From an uncultured Chitinophagaceae bacterium (lineage in GTDB: Bacteria; Bacteroidota; Bacteroidia; Chitinophagales; Chitinophagaceae), in the NCBI GenBank assembly GCA_938017685.1, contig CALIIL010000003.1, positions 1-45,889 of the forward strand: 45,889 nucleotides of DNA, read 5' to 3'. The notes beneath the pieces are model-generated. The model did not search any database. It worked only from the letters and a program-made list of their open reading frames with translations, and was not told where the DNA came from. Of the stretch, positions 8,853-18,438 are shown in pieces. Both the position numbers and the translations under genes were made by a program. Numbering within the stretch: position 1 is the first letter of the stretch; every line of letters starts with the position of its first letter.

Positions 8853-11278
8853 TCTGTTTCTTTTTGCATACGTGTAATGCGCGATAATAAATCTTCATTC
8901 GAAAATTTTTCTCTAATTCCATCGACTAAAATAGGAAAGGAAAATGGTGTTGGCTGCTTTGGCTTCACTAATCTTATTTTTTGTTTGCTTATTATTTCAA
9001 ATGCCTTTTGCAAACGTGCAAACTCTAACTGAAACTCTAACACCTCTTCAAAAGCTTGCTTGAATAATAAATTATTATTATCAAACTCATCAAAGACCTT
9101 AAAGAACAATTGCGCGCTCGCTTGCAAGTGTTTGGCTTTAGGATTTTTACCCGGAAAACCATTAAATACCAAACCCGAAATAACCGCAATATCTCTAAAC
9201 TTACGCTTTGCCATTTCGGGCAAATTAACCGTCTTTAAAATATCCTGACTAAGATTATTGGGCGAAAATAAATCTTGAGCTAAGGCTTCCTCAATCGGAA
9301 TATCTTGATCGCTCAACAGTTCAAATCCATAATCGTTCATGGCTATTGAAAACGATATTTTCTTTATCCGAGAAATACGCGAAGCAATAATTGAGCTCAT
9401 ACCTTCATGCACAAATCGGCCTTCGAATGGATAGACAACTACATGACAACCATCTTTCAAATTCAGCTTTTCAATAAGCAATTCATTGTTCTTTGGCAAG
9501 CATGATTGCGCCTCTTGATAATCAAACAATGGTGCAAGAAATTTCAACTCATCATCTACTCCACCTTGGGTTTGATAGGTATGGATTTTGTTTTGAATAT
9601 TCTTTGCCAAGGCCGTGCTTAATGGCATGCGACCGCCTAAGAAGGAAGGAATATTTCCCTTTTTACTTGTACCTTTTTTTACAAAAGCGTCCATGTCTTT
9701 TATCCCAAGAAATATTAAACTTTGTCCGCCATACCAAAAACCATCGCCCACTTCCATGCGCGAAATAAACCACTCTTCCATGACCCCAATGCGCTTACCA
9801 TTTTTAAACTTTACATTGAGCATACCGGTACTTACAATCGTACCAATATTCATTCGGTACCGCATACTTTGCTTTCGATTGATCATTCTATAAATCCCAT
9901 CACCGTCCTTGTATAACTTTCTAAACTCATTATAGGCTCCCAAGGTTTCGCCACCTTCAACTAAAAAGTAAATACACTTCTTCCACTCTTCGTGCGTTAT
10001 ACTTTCAAAGCAAACGGTACTTTTTACTTCTTTATAAATATTTTCCTCAACAAAACCTCCGCCCACAGCAAGTGTTACTAAATATTGTATGAGCACATCA
10101 AAGGAACGGATGTAAGGCAAGCGTTCTTCTAACTGATTATTTTCTTTGGCTTGACGAATGGCGGATCCTTCAATAATTTCTAACGAGTGAGTTGGTATAA
10201 AATATAAGGTACTTGTAGAGTTGGGTCTATGACCACTCCGACCGGCTCGTTGTATGCAACGTGCCACACCTTTGGCTGAGCCTATTTGCACTACTGTATC
10301 TACCGGCCTAAAGTCTACGCCCAGGTCTAGGCTTGAGGTACAGACTACTGCTTTTAATTTTCCTAAATGCAATTGTTCTTCTACCCAATTACGAATATCA
10401 CTTCCTAAGGAACCATGATGCAAAGCAATTAATCCTGCCAATTCAGGTTCTGTTTCTAATAAAGTTCTGTACCACACTTCGGCTTGCCCTCGTGTGTTTG
10501 TAAAAATGAGTGTCGTATTATTTTGAGCAATAATCTCAACTACTTTTGGCGCCATTTTCAATCCAAGGTGTCCTGCCCATGGTAATATTTCTAGTTCATC
10601 AGGAAAAACGGTTTTGAACACCATTTTCTTTTCTATGTCGGCTTTGACTAACACACTTTTATCGAAATGATGACCCAATAATATTTGTTGTGCTTGTTCT
10701 AAATTTCCAATGGTGGCGCTTATGCCCCATATCATTAAGTTGGGTTGTACCGTTTTTAATCGGCTCAAGGCCAATTCTACTAACACACCTCTTTTACTGC
10801 CAATTAATTCATGCCATTCATCAACCACGATCATTTCTAAGTCGGAGAAATAATCGCTGTAGTTTTTTTGCGATAACATCACATGCAGGCTTTCGGGCGT
10901 AGTAATTAATAAATCAGGTGCGGATGTTTTAATCTTTTTTCGCTCTTTGGCACTTGTATCTCCTGTACGTAATCCTAGCTCGTATGGCAGTTCCATTTCT
11001 TCTTTCACCTCACCACAAGATTTATATATTTCCTTAAACAAAGCGCGGAGTGGCTTTATTCAAAGACATTTAATGCGCTTCTTTCGCTTACCTAATTTCT
11101 TCTCATTAGCCAATTTCTCTAATATCCCGAACCATATGGCAAATGTCTTACCTGATCCGGTTGGCGCATTGAGCAATCCACTCTTTCCTTGCGCAATATG
11201 CTCCCAACATTCTTTTTGAAATGGAAAGACTTTCCAATCATGATTAAAAAAATATGTCTCGGCAATAGGAAATGGCAT
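8843..11278 (-). pseudogene. Ligase-associated DNA damage response DEXH-box helicase (Lhr-like), interrupted by an in-frame TGA at 11060-11062
   Basis: NAPTGSGKT (11060-11305 ORF), then in the same frame after TGA: IKPLRALFKEIYKS..., TTPESLHVML, VVDEWHE, TNTRGQAEVW, GRSGHRP. Confidence 0.88.
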
Positions 11279-11387
11279 GAAATGTGCACTCAAAACTAGG
11301 AACAAAAGATTTGAACTGCATTAATTTAAAATCTATGGTAAATTATTTCGAAAAAAAATCTTAAATTTAGAATGTACAAAAAACCAA

Positions 11388-13112
11388 ATGAATATGGGAG
11401 ACTATAACAAGCACGACCAACATACTCGTGATACCAAAGAGTTGGTAAATACTAGCTATGATATAAACAATGACGAGATTTTTAAAAAGTACGCTAATAA
11501 ATCTCTTCCCTTAAACACAAAAAAAACGAGAGCAGGCCTCTCCGTATATACAGGAGCTTGGACTGTAAAGCAACAAAAGCACTTAATCCGTCGATTAATG
11601 TTCGGAGTAAAAAGAAGTGATGTGGCTGCTATAGCTGGCTTAACACCATCGCAAGCAGTAGATGCTTTATTAAACAATCCAATCCCCAACCCAGCTCCAC
11701 CGGTTAACTATTATGAAAACATCTATGCTGATATTACTAATGTTGGTTACGGACAACCATGGGTTAATGCGGCCTATGGTGATGGTACACAGAATTACTA
11801 TAGACGCTTGTCTCTAAAGTCTTGGTGGATGAAGAATATAGTAACACAGAACATGAGTATTCATGAAAAAATGGTTCTTTTCTTAAGTAACCATTATCCT
11901 GTTGAATTTTCGGTAGCATCAGATGCGCGCTTCCTATACAAATACATGAACCTATTGCGCACGCATGCATTAGGTAACTTAAAAACATTTATTACTGAAT
12001 TATCCAAAGACGGTTCCATGCTCCGTTATTTAAATGGGCATTTTAATGTAAAAAACTCTCCTGATGAGAATTATGCTCGTGAGGTTCAAGAGTTATTTAC
12101 AGTAGGAAAAGGAACAGTACAGTTTTCTGAACTTGATGTGCAAGAAGCAGCTAAAGTGCTTACTGGTTGGCGCTATGACACTCTTTCGTTAACTACATCA
12201 TTTGATCCAACGAGACATGAAACCATGAATAAGCAGTTTTCTGGTTATTACAACAATACCATTATTAATGGTCAGACGGGTGTTGCAGGTGCTAATGAGA
12301 TTAATGACTTAATGGACATGCTATTTTCAAAGGATCAAGATGTTGCTAAATACTTTGCCCGTAAGGTGTACCGATTCTTTATTTACTATGATATAGATAC
12401 TAACATTGAAAACACCATTATTAATGGACTAGCACAAACTTTAATTAATAATAACTGGGAAATAAAACCAATGCTTGCTCAATTATTTAAGAGTGATCAT
12501 TTCTTTGAGCCTAATACCATGGATTGTATTATCAGAACACCCATTGACTTCTATGCAGGTTCGTTTAGAAGTATGGAAGCTTCTGTAGATCCCGCCATTG
12601 GAATAGAAGACGAGTATAAATCTTACTATAGAATTGTAAGAAATGCAGCACTGGCAGGTCAAAATATAGGAGACCCGCCAAGTGTAAGTGGTTGGCCTGC
12701 TTATTATCAAACCCCACACTATCATCAAATGTGGATTAACTCCGATACGCTACCTAAAAGAATGAAAGCAACAGACAAGCTTTTAAATACGAATGGATAT
12801 TATGTATCGGCCAATGCAAGATTAAAACATGACGTATTGGTGTACGCCCAAAGCCTATCCAACCCAAGCGACCCTGATGTAGTTGTAAATGAGGCTGTAG
12901 AATATCTTTTGGGTGTAGACTTGTCACAATCTTTAAAAGATTATTACAAGAGCATATTATTAGGCGGACAAACCTCAAATATATACTGGACCAATGCTTG
13001 GAACGACTATATTAACGCGCCAACCAATACAACATTTGCAGGAACAGTTAGAACAAGATTAAATACAATGCTCACCGAAATGCTAAGAATGGCAGAACAC
13101 CATTTAAGCTAA
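11388..13112 (+). CDS. DUF1800 family protein
   Basis: HLIRRLMFGVKRSDV, EKMVLFLSNHYPV, NYAREVQELFTVGKG, AAKVLTGWR, NIGDPPSVSGWPAY typical of DUF1800; no signal peptide. Confidence 0.88.
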   Translation: MNMGDYNKHDQHTRDTKELVNTSYDINNDEIFKKYANKSLPLNTKKTRAGLSVYTGAWTVKQQKHLIRRLMFGVKRSDVAAIAGLTPSQAVDALLNNPIPNPAPPVNYYENIYADITNVGYGQPWVNAAYGDGTQNYYRRLSLKSWWMKNIVTQNMSIHEKMVLFLSNHYPVEFSVASDARFLYKYMNLLRTHALGNLKTFITELSKDGSMLRYLNGHFNVKNSPDENYAREVQELFTVGKGTVQFSELDVQEAAKVLTGWRYDTLSLTTSFDPTRHETMNKQFSGYYNNTIINGQTGVAGANEINDLMDMLFSKDQDVAKYFARKVYRFFIYYDIDTNIENTIINGLAQTLINNNWEIKPMLAQLFKSDHFFEPNTMDCIIRTPIDFYAGSFRSMEASVDPAIGIEDEYKSYYRIVRNAALAGQNIGDPPSVSGWPAYYQTPHYHQMWINSDTLPKRMKATDKLLNTNGYYVSANARLKHDVLVYAQSLSNPSDPDVVVNEAVEYLLGVDLSQSLKDYYKSILLGGQTSNIYWTNAWNDYINAPTNTTFAGTVRTRLNTMLTEMLRMAEHHLS

Positions 13113-13130
13113 ACCAAAAACAACTATAAA

Positions 13131-14702
13131 ATGAAAAGAAGAGACTTTATAAAAATGACAGCTACGGCTTCGGCCGCTCTTTCCCTAAATGGTTTAACTG
13201 TAAATGCATTTGGTGAAGGTAAATTTTTATCCGCCTTAGCTAAAAACAGAGCGACTAATGGAAACATCCTCGTCCTCATTCAACTTTCTGGAGGAAATGA
13301 TGGATTAAATACAATTATCAACTTAGATAGATATTCGGAACTTGCCGCTGCCAGATCGAATATCTTAATTCCTCAAGCGAATGTACTTGGCCTTACGGGA
13401 CAACCTAATACAGGGCTACACCCTTCTATGACAGGTATGCGCGACATGTTTAATAATGGCTTGCTTAATATTGTACAAGGAGTAGGTTACCCAAATCCTA
13501 ACTTCTCGCATTTCAGATCCAATGATATTTGGTCTAGCGCCTCTGACTCTAATGTATATGAAGCAACAGGTTGGATTGGTCGCATGATTGACAAAGAGTT
13601 TCCTGGTGCGCCACAAGCCTACCCAGATGCTAACTTCTTGGATCCATTGGCTATTCAAATTGGCACCTCTGTAGGGCCTATGCTTTCGGGCGTGAATGGT
13701 TTAAACGGATTAGCCTTGTCTAGCATCAGCTCGTTCTATAATATTGTTACGGGCCAAGTAGATCCAGCTCCAAATACCCCAGCTGGTAATGAATTGACCT
13801 TTATAAGATTTATTGCTCAACAAACTCAAGCTTATACTCAAGTAATACAGAACGCAGCTAACTTAGGAAGCAATGCAGCTACCTACCCAACAGGAAATAG
13901 CCTAGCGGACCAACTTAAAATTGTTGCCAAACTAATTTCTGGAGGGCTTAAAACCCCTGTGTATGTTGTACGTCAAGGTGGTTATGATACGCACGATAAT
14001 CAAGTAGATTTGAGCAACACAAGCTTTGGAAGACACGCTGTTTTAATGAGCGAATTATCTGAAGCAATTAGCGCTTTCCAGACTGACTTACAAATGCTTG
14101 GTAAGGATGATATTGTGGCAGGAGCCACATTCTCAGAATTTGGCCGTAGAATTAAATCTAATGCGAGTAGCGGTACGGACCATGGTTCATCAGCGCCAAT
14201 GATGGTATTTGGTAAGCATGTTAACCCTGCTGTTTTAGGTACTAGTCCAGTATTACCAGCCGTAGCAACGACCAGTGATAATGTGCCAATGCAACATGAT
14301 TTCCGTAATGTATATGCAAGTATATTACGCGATTGGTTTGAGATGAGTGTTAGTGATACCGAAGATGTGTTAAACGGAGGTTCATTCCAAACCTTACCTA
14401 TATTTAAACAAGCCGTTGATACCGTTGATACGCCCTCACCTATCAATACCATTGGCCTTGAACAAAATTTCCCAAATCCATTTATTGAACATACCACAAT
14501 ACGTTTCAGATCAACCGGTGGTGATGTACAAATAAACTTATACGATCAAATGGGGCGTAAAGTGCGCAAGATTTATGAAAATGATGTACCAGCTGGAACG
14601 CGCGATATCAATGTAGACCGCGGTAACTTAGGTGCAGGAATTTATTATTATGAAATGATACATGGTAACCAGAAACTTACTAAGAAAATGATTGTACAGT
14701 AA
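13131..14702 (+). CDS. DUF1501 family protein with twin-arginine signal and T9SS type A C-terminal sorting domain
   Basis: MKRRDFIKMTATASAALSLNG Tat-like signal; LVLIQLSGGNDGLNT, GGYDTHDNQ, FSEFGRRIKSNASSGTDHGSSAPMMVFG; C-term NFPNPFIEHTTIRF...GIYYYEMIHGNQKLTKKMIVQ. Confidence 0.9.
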   Translation: MKRRDFIKMTATASAALSLNGLTVNAFGEGKFLSALAKNRATNGNILVLIQLSGGNDGLNTIINLDRYSELAAARSNILIPQANVLGLTGQPNTGLHPSMTGMRDMFNNGLLNIVQGVGYPNPNFSHFRSNDIWSSASDSNVYEATGWIGRMIDKEFPGAPQAYPDANFLDPLAIQIGTSVGPMLSGVNGLNGLALSSISSFYNIVTGQVDPAPNTPAGNELTFIRFIAQQTQAYTQVIQNAANLGSNAATYPTGNSLADQLKIVAKLISGGLKTPVYVVRQGGYDTHDNQVDLSNTSFGRHAVLMSELSEAISAFQTDLQMLGKDDIVAGATFSEFGRRIKSNASSGTDHGSSAPMMVFGKHVNPAVLGTSPVLPAVATTSDNVPMQHDFRNVYASILRDWFEMSVSDTEDVLNGGSFQTLPIFKQAVDTVDTPSPINTIGLEQNFPNPFIEHTTIRFRSTGGDVQINLYDQMGRKVRKIYENDVPAGTRDINVDRGNLGAGIYYYEMIHGNQKLTKKMIVQ

Positions 14703-14727
14703 AATTTAAACTATCAAAATATACGCA

Positions 14728-14756
14728 AGGGCAACTTATTAAGTTGTCCTTTTTTT
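14728..14756 (+). terminator. Rho-independent terminator after DUF1501 gene
   Basis: GGGCAACTT-ATT-AAGTTGTCC followed by T7. Confidence 0.8.
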
Positions 14757-14890
14757 CTAATCTGCTACTTCGATTTCGTAGCTTGAACAAAAGATCACGG
14801 ACGAATTAAACAATTATAACACAGAACGATTACCCAATTATTAAATTTGCTAATTTAATATTATCTTTAAAAACATAAAACAACCAACTT

Positions 14891-16252
14891 ATGACAAAAC
14901 GAACATTGTTTTCTTTAGTCCTTTGCATGACTATCAGCATATTTCCTACAAGCACAAATGCTCAAAATACAAACCCACCAATGGGTGATTGCGAGAACTT
15001 ATTCATTTCTGAAATAACCTTTGGCAAAAGTCAGAACGGCAACTTTTTTGACTTAAATTATGCGATTGAGATTTATAACCCAACAGATATGCCTATAAAC
15101 TTAGCTGCTTACAAATTAGAGTTAACAGATTTGATGCTGAACGTTTATAGTTTTCCCATGGATGGGATTATCAATGCTGGCGAAGTGCATGTAGTCTGTA
15201 ATTCCAATGCCGATTTGAACTTACAAGGAATGGCGGATGAGCTTTCAGCAGGCATGGATTTTGAATTATACGCATGTCTAGAATTAATGCAGGGTAATAT
15301 AGTATTGGATAAAATAGGTCAGAAATTTTCAAATAATCCAAACAACTCATTTGATCCTGTGTTATTTGTTCAAGACCCGTTTAATTACATGCTTAATTAT
15401 GACTTGAACCTTAATGAGATAGAGAATATTAGCCTTCGAAGAGGCTACTTTGAGAAAAAAGGGGACCCAGTATTTAGCCCAGCTGCTGATGCTCTAATTG
15501 GACATTGGTCGTTTCATCAAAATACCAACAGAAGTAATATTGGTATACACGCCAATGAATGCCAGCCTGAAGCAGAATTTATGATTGGTTTTAAACCGGT
15601 GGCACCCGCTGTTTTTAGAGTTGATTTATTAAACACTGGTTTAAATAATTACTTATTCATTTACCATCCTTCAATTCCACCTAATTATCCATTTTCCTTT
15701 AATACAACTTACTCGAATGACCCCTTTGTATCTACTGCAAGCATTGGTGTATTTTCAGCTGAAGGAGTAAACTGCGTGGCTGTTTTTGGTTCCGATTACG
15801 GATCTGATACAAGTACGACCTGTACCATGACTAAGTTTAATGCAGGAGGACTACAATCATCTTGTGAACACATCCAATATTATAGAAGCATCAATGTTAC
15901 TCCGCCATCTGAGTTTGTAAAAATAGATTTGTCTTCAAATACACCTGGAGTTACGGTTGACTCTGCATCAAATAAATTCTTTGTCTATTTTGAAAAGTGG
16001 CCAACCGCAATAAATAAATACGATAAGTTGGATGTTAAAGTTTATCCTACATTGTTCTATGACAATATCTCGGTAGCATTACTAGAAGAAGGTGAATATT
16101 CTATCTATGATTTTAATGGAGCAATAGTTAAAAAAGGGAAGCTGTTAAAAGGAGAAAACCTTATAGCTTTGACACACTTATCCATCGGAACATATATATT
16201 GCGTATCAACAATAAAAAACACGTTCAAGCGATTAAAATTCAGAAACTATAG
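14891..16252 (+). CDS. Secreted lamin-tail-like protein with T9SS-type C-terminal domain
   Basis: Signal peptide ..STNAQ; LFISEITFGKSQNGNFFDLNYAIEIYNPTDMPINLAAYKLEL; C-term VYPTLFYDNISVALLEEGEYSIYDFNGAIVKKGKL...GTYILRINNKKHVQAIKIQKL. Confidence 0.75.
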   Translation: MTKRTLFSLVLCMTISIFPTSTNAQNTNPPMGDCENLFISEITFGKSQNGNFFDLNYAIEIYNPTDMPINLAAYKLELTDLMLNVYSFPMDGIINAGEVHVVCNSNADLNLQGMADELSAGMDFELYACLELMQGNIVLDKIGQKFSNNPNNSFDPVLFVQDPFNYMLNYDLNLNEIENISLRRGYFEKKGDPVFSPAADALIGHWSFHQNTNRSNIGIHANECQPEAEFMIGFKPVAPAVFRVDLLNTGLNNYLFIYHPSIPPNYPFSFNTTYSNDPFVSTASIGVFSAEGVNCVAVFGSDYGSDTSTTCTMTKFNAGGLQSSCEHIQYYRSINVTPPSEFVKIDLSSNTPGVTVDSASNKFFVYFEKWPTAINKYDKLDVKVYPTLFYDNISVALLEEGEYSIYDFNGAIVKKGKLLKGENLIALTHLSIGTYILRINNKKHVQAIKIQKL

Positions 16253-16253
16253 T

Positions 16254-16988
16254 ATGCGCATTTTTATTTTAAGCCTATTTTTTTTGGCCAAAGGGGCTTA
16301 TGCTCAAGAGTTTAATATTTTTGTTGGTTTGCGAAATATGGATCGAAGTAATAGGAAATTGCAATCGTTGAGACAGGAACTTGCTTATTCCAATGAGGTT
16401 TTAAACTATCCAATAAATTACATAGCTGGGGTTTCGTCTTATAAAAAAAATAAGTATCGAATTTCACTTGGGTTAGGCTACTCAAGTTTAAAATGGGATA
16501 GGAACCGCAGATATGTTCAATATGTTCCTAGCGATACAACGGCTCGTCTATATGAGTATACAAGTACAAACCAGAATCAAACCTATAGGCTAATGTTGGA
16601 CTATATGCGCTTTGAAAGAATAGGAAACTTGCAGTTGGGTTATGGTGCAGAAATTTATGCATCGCTCAATCATAAGGACTATTTTGAACATCATTATAAT
16701 GGTTCAACAGACTTAAGCCCTCAAAACTTCGCTCGTTATGGTAATTTTAGTAGAACTTATCCCAATATTTGGACTTTTCAGCCAGCACTTAAGGGAGGTG
16801 CTTATTATCAATTAATGGGTAACTTAACTTTGGGTGTTGAGCTTATGCCTAATCTTCGCTATGAGATTGTTAATACCAAGAACAAAAAACTAACCTATAA
16901 TAGACGCGAAATATCTAACGCTATTGAGTTTGAGATTTGGGGGCAACTAATAATGAGTTATAAAATTTTTAGTCATGAAAAAAAGTAG
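16254..16988 (+). CDS. Putative outer-membrane beta-barrel protein of unknown function
   Basis: Signal peptide AYAQ; alternating amphipathic aromatic strands; starts 2 nt after the previous stop. Confidence 0.55.
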   Translation: MRIFILSLFFLAKGAYAQEFNIFVGLRNMDRSNRKLQSLRQELAYSNEVLNYPINYIAGVSSYKKNKYRISLGLGYSSLKWDRNRRYVQYVPSDTTARLYEYTSTNQNQTYRLMLDYMRFERIGNLQLGYGAEIYASLNHKDYFEHHYNGSTDLSPQNFARYGNFSRTYPNIWTFQPALKGGAYYQLMGNLTLGVELMPNLRYEIVNTKNKKLTYNRREISNAIEFEIWGQLIMSYKIFSHEKK

Positions 16989-17694
16989 TTTACTCTTCAT
17001 CTTCATCTTAATAGGAATAAATGCGCAAGCACAAACAGGCGAAGTCTTTGTGGGTTTAAATTCTTTAGCGGGTTACAATTATAAAATAATTGAAGATAAT
17101 TCTATGAATGATATAAGCCAAGTTAACGATTTCAGTTACCTTACAGGTTACAATCACTTTATGAAGAATGACCTCTATGTGGGCTTGGGTATCGGCTATA
17201 ATTCGCCAGCATCAACAACTAAAGTGGTACAATCTAATGTAATAAGTATTACAACAACATTTGAAGTTTATACTCGCAAGTATTATAATGCACAACTACA
17301 TATTGGTAAGCTCAATAAGTATAAGCGCTTTCGATTATACTCGCAACTAGCAATCACTTACGCCACATTCAGAAAGTTAAATATTGCTGGGGATAGAACA
17401 GTGATAGATAGTAGCAATGTACAAACAAGCCTTGCCATAGTGGAAGTAATCTTACCCAACGAACATAGATTTGGGCTACATGCAGGGCAAGGCGTATATT
17501 ATAAACTATATAAAGGCTTGTACATTGGCGCTGACTTGAATATGACCTTTAATTACACTAAAGTCAAAGGAGAATATACCAGTACAGAAAAAACGAATGG
17601 ACAATTGACTATAGATGATGCTCAATTATACAATAATACTGCTTATGATTTGGGGTTTGTACCCATTTTGGGTTTGAAATATGTTTTTAAGTAG
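16975..17694 (+). CDS. Putative outer-membrane beta-barrel protein, likely distant paralog of the preceding gene
   Basis: Signal peptide AQAQ then (E)VFVGLNSL as in FNIFVGLRNM upstream; overlaps it by 14 nt; C-terminal LGLKYVFK. Confidence 0.55.
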   Translation: MKKSSLLFIFILIGINAQAQTGEVFVGLNSLAGYNYKIIEDNSMNDISQVNDFSYLTGYNHFMKNDLYVGLGIGYNSPASTTKVVQSNVISITTTFEVYTRKYYNAQLHIGKLNKYKRFRLYSQLAITYATFRKLNIAGDRTVIDSSNVQTSLAIVEVILPNEHRFGLHAGQGVYYKLYKGLYIGADLNMTFNYTKVKGEYTSTEKTNGQLTIDDAQLYNNTAYDLGFVPILGLKYVFK

Positions 17695-17714
17695 CATTAA
17701 AATTGGCCCTTTTT

Positions 17715-18353
17715 TTATTTAAAAAAAGGATTATTCATCTTCTCTAAACCAACGGTTGTACTCGGACCATGACCAGAATATACGATTGTATTATCTGGCA
17801 AGGTAAAAATCTGGGTTTGTACACTTCGCAGCAAGGTATCCGTATCGCCACCTGGCAAATCCGTGCGACCTATACTATTCTGAAAAAGTACATCCCCACC
17901 AATAACCCAATGATCATCTTTAGAATAAAAACAAATACTTCCTGGAGAGTGACCTGGGACAAAACGTATTTCTAATTGCTGACCACCAAAAGCCACCTTT
18001 TCATTTTCTGAAATCAAGTCATACTTCTTATCCGGCAATGATAATTCTACGCCATAATTAGCGGCAACCGCTTCTGCAGTTTCGTAAACTGGCAAGTCTT
18101 TTTCATGGATAAAAAATGGCATGTCGTAATTTTCTAATAAACCCTTTAGTCCAAAAATATGATCCAAATGTGCATGTGTAAGCAGCACTTGCTTAGGTTC
18201 TAACTCATTTGCTCTAATATAATCTAACATTCTATTGAGCTCGGGGCTGCCATACATGCCAGGATCGACAATTATTACTTCATTGGACTCACTAATTAGT
18301 AGGTAAGTATTTTCTTGAAAAGGACTAAAAACCATTGATTCTACGCGTATCAT
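17715..18353 (-). CDS. MBL-fold metallo-hydrolase (glyoxalase II-like)
   Basis: THAHLDHIFG, PGHSPGSICFY, IGGDVLFQNSIGRTDLPGGD, YSGHGPST. Confidence 0.93.
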   Translation of the reverse strand: MIRVESMVFSPFQENTYLLISESNEVIIVDPGMYGSPELNRMLDYIRANELEPKQVLLTHAHLDHIFGLKGLLENYDMPFFIHEKDLPVYETAEAVAANYGVELSLPDKKYDLISENEKVAFGGQQLEIRFVPGHSPGSICFYSKDDHWVIGGDVLFQNSIGRTDLPGGDTDTLLRSVQTQIFTLPDNTIVYSGHGPSTTVGLEKMNNPFFK

Positions 18354-18438
18354 ATTGCAATAATATTAACATCAAACAACAATAAACTTACATTCACATT
18401 GAAATTGATAATTGTAAAAAACGTAATTTTAATGTTAC

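Noticed and set aside
9060-10902. + strand ORFs inside the helicase gene
   Set aside because: Antisense shadows of a well-supported helicase frame.
14000-14497. 165-aa minus-strand ORF within DUF1501
   Set aside because: Antisense to conserved DUF1501 motifs and without recognisable domains.
14761-14880. GCTAC-ttcgatttc-GTAGC short inverted repeat upstream of 14891
   Set aside because: 5-bp stem with a large loop is expected by chance.
17700-17735. CCTTTTTTTATTTAAAAAAAGG inverted repeat between convergent genes 17694 and 17715
   Set aside because: Almost pure A/T stem that overlaps the minus-strand stop; possibly a weak bidirectional terminator, too weak to call.
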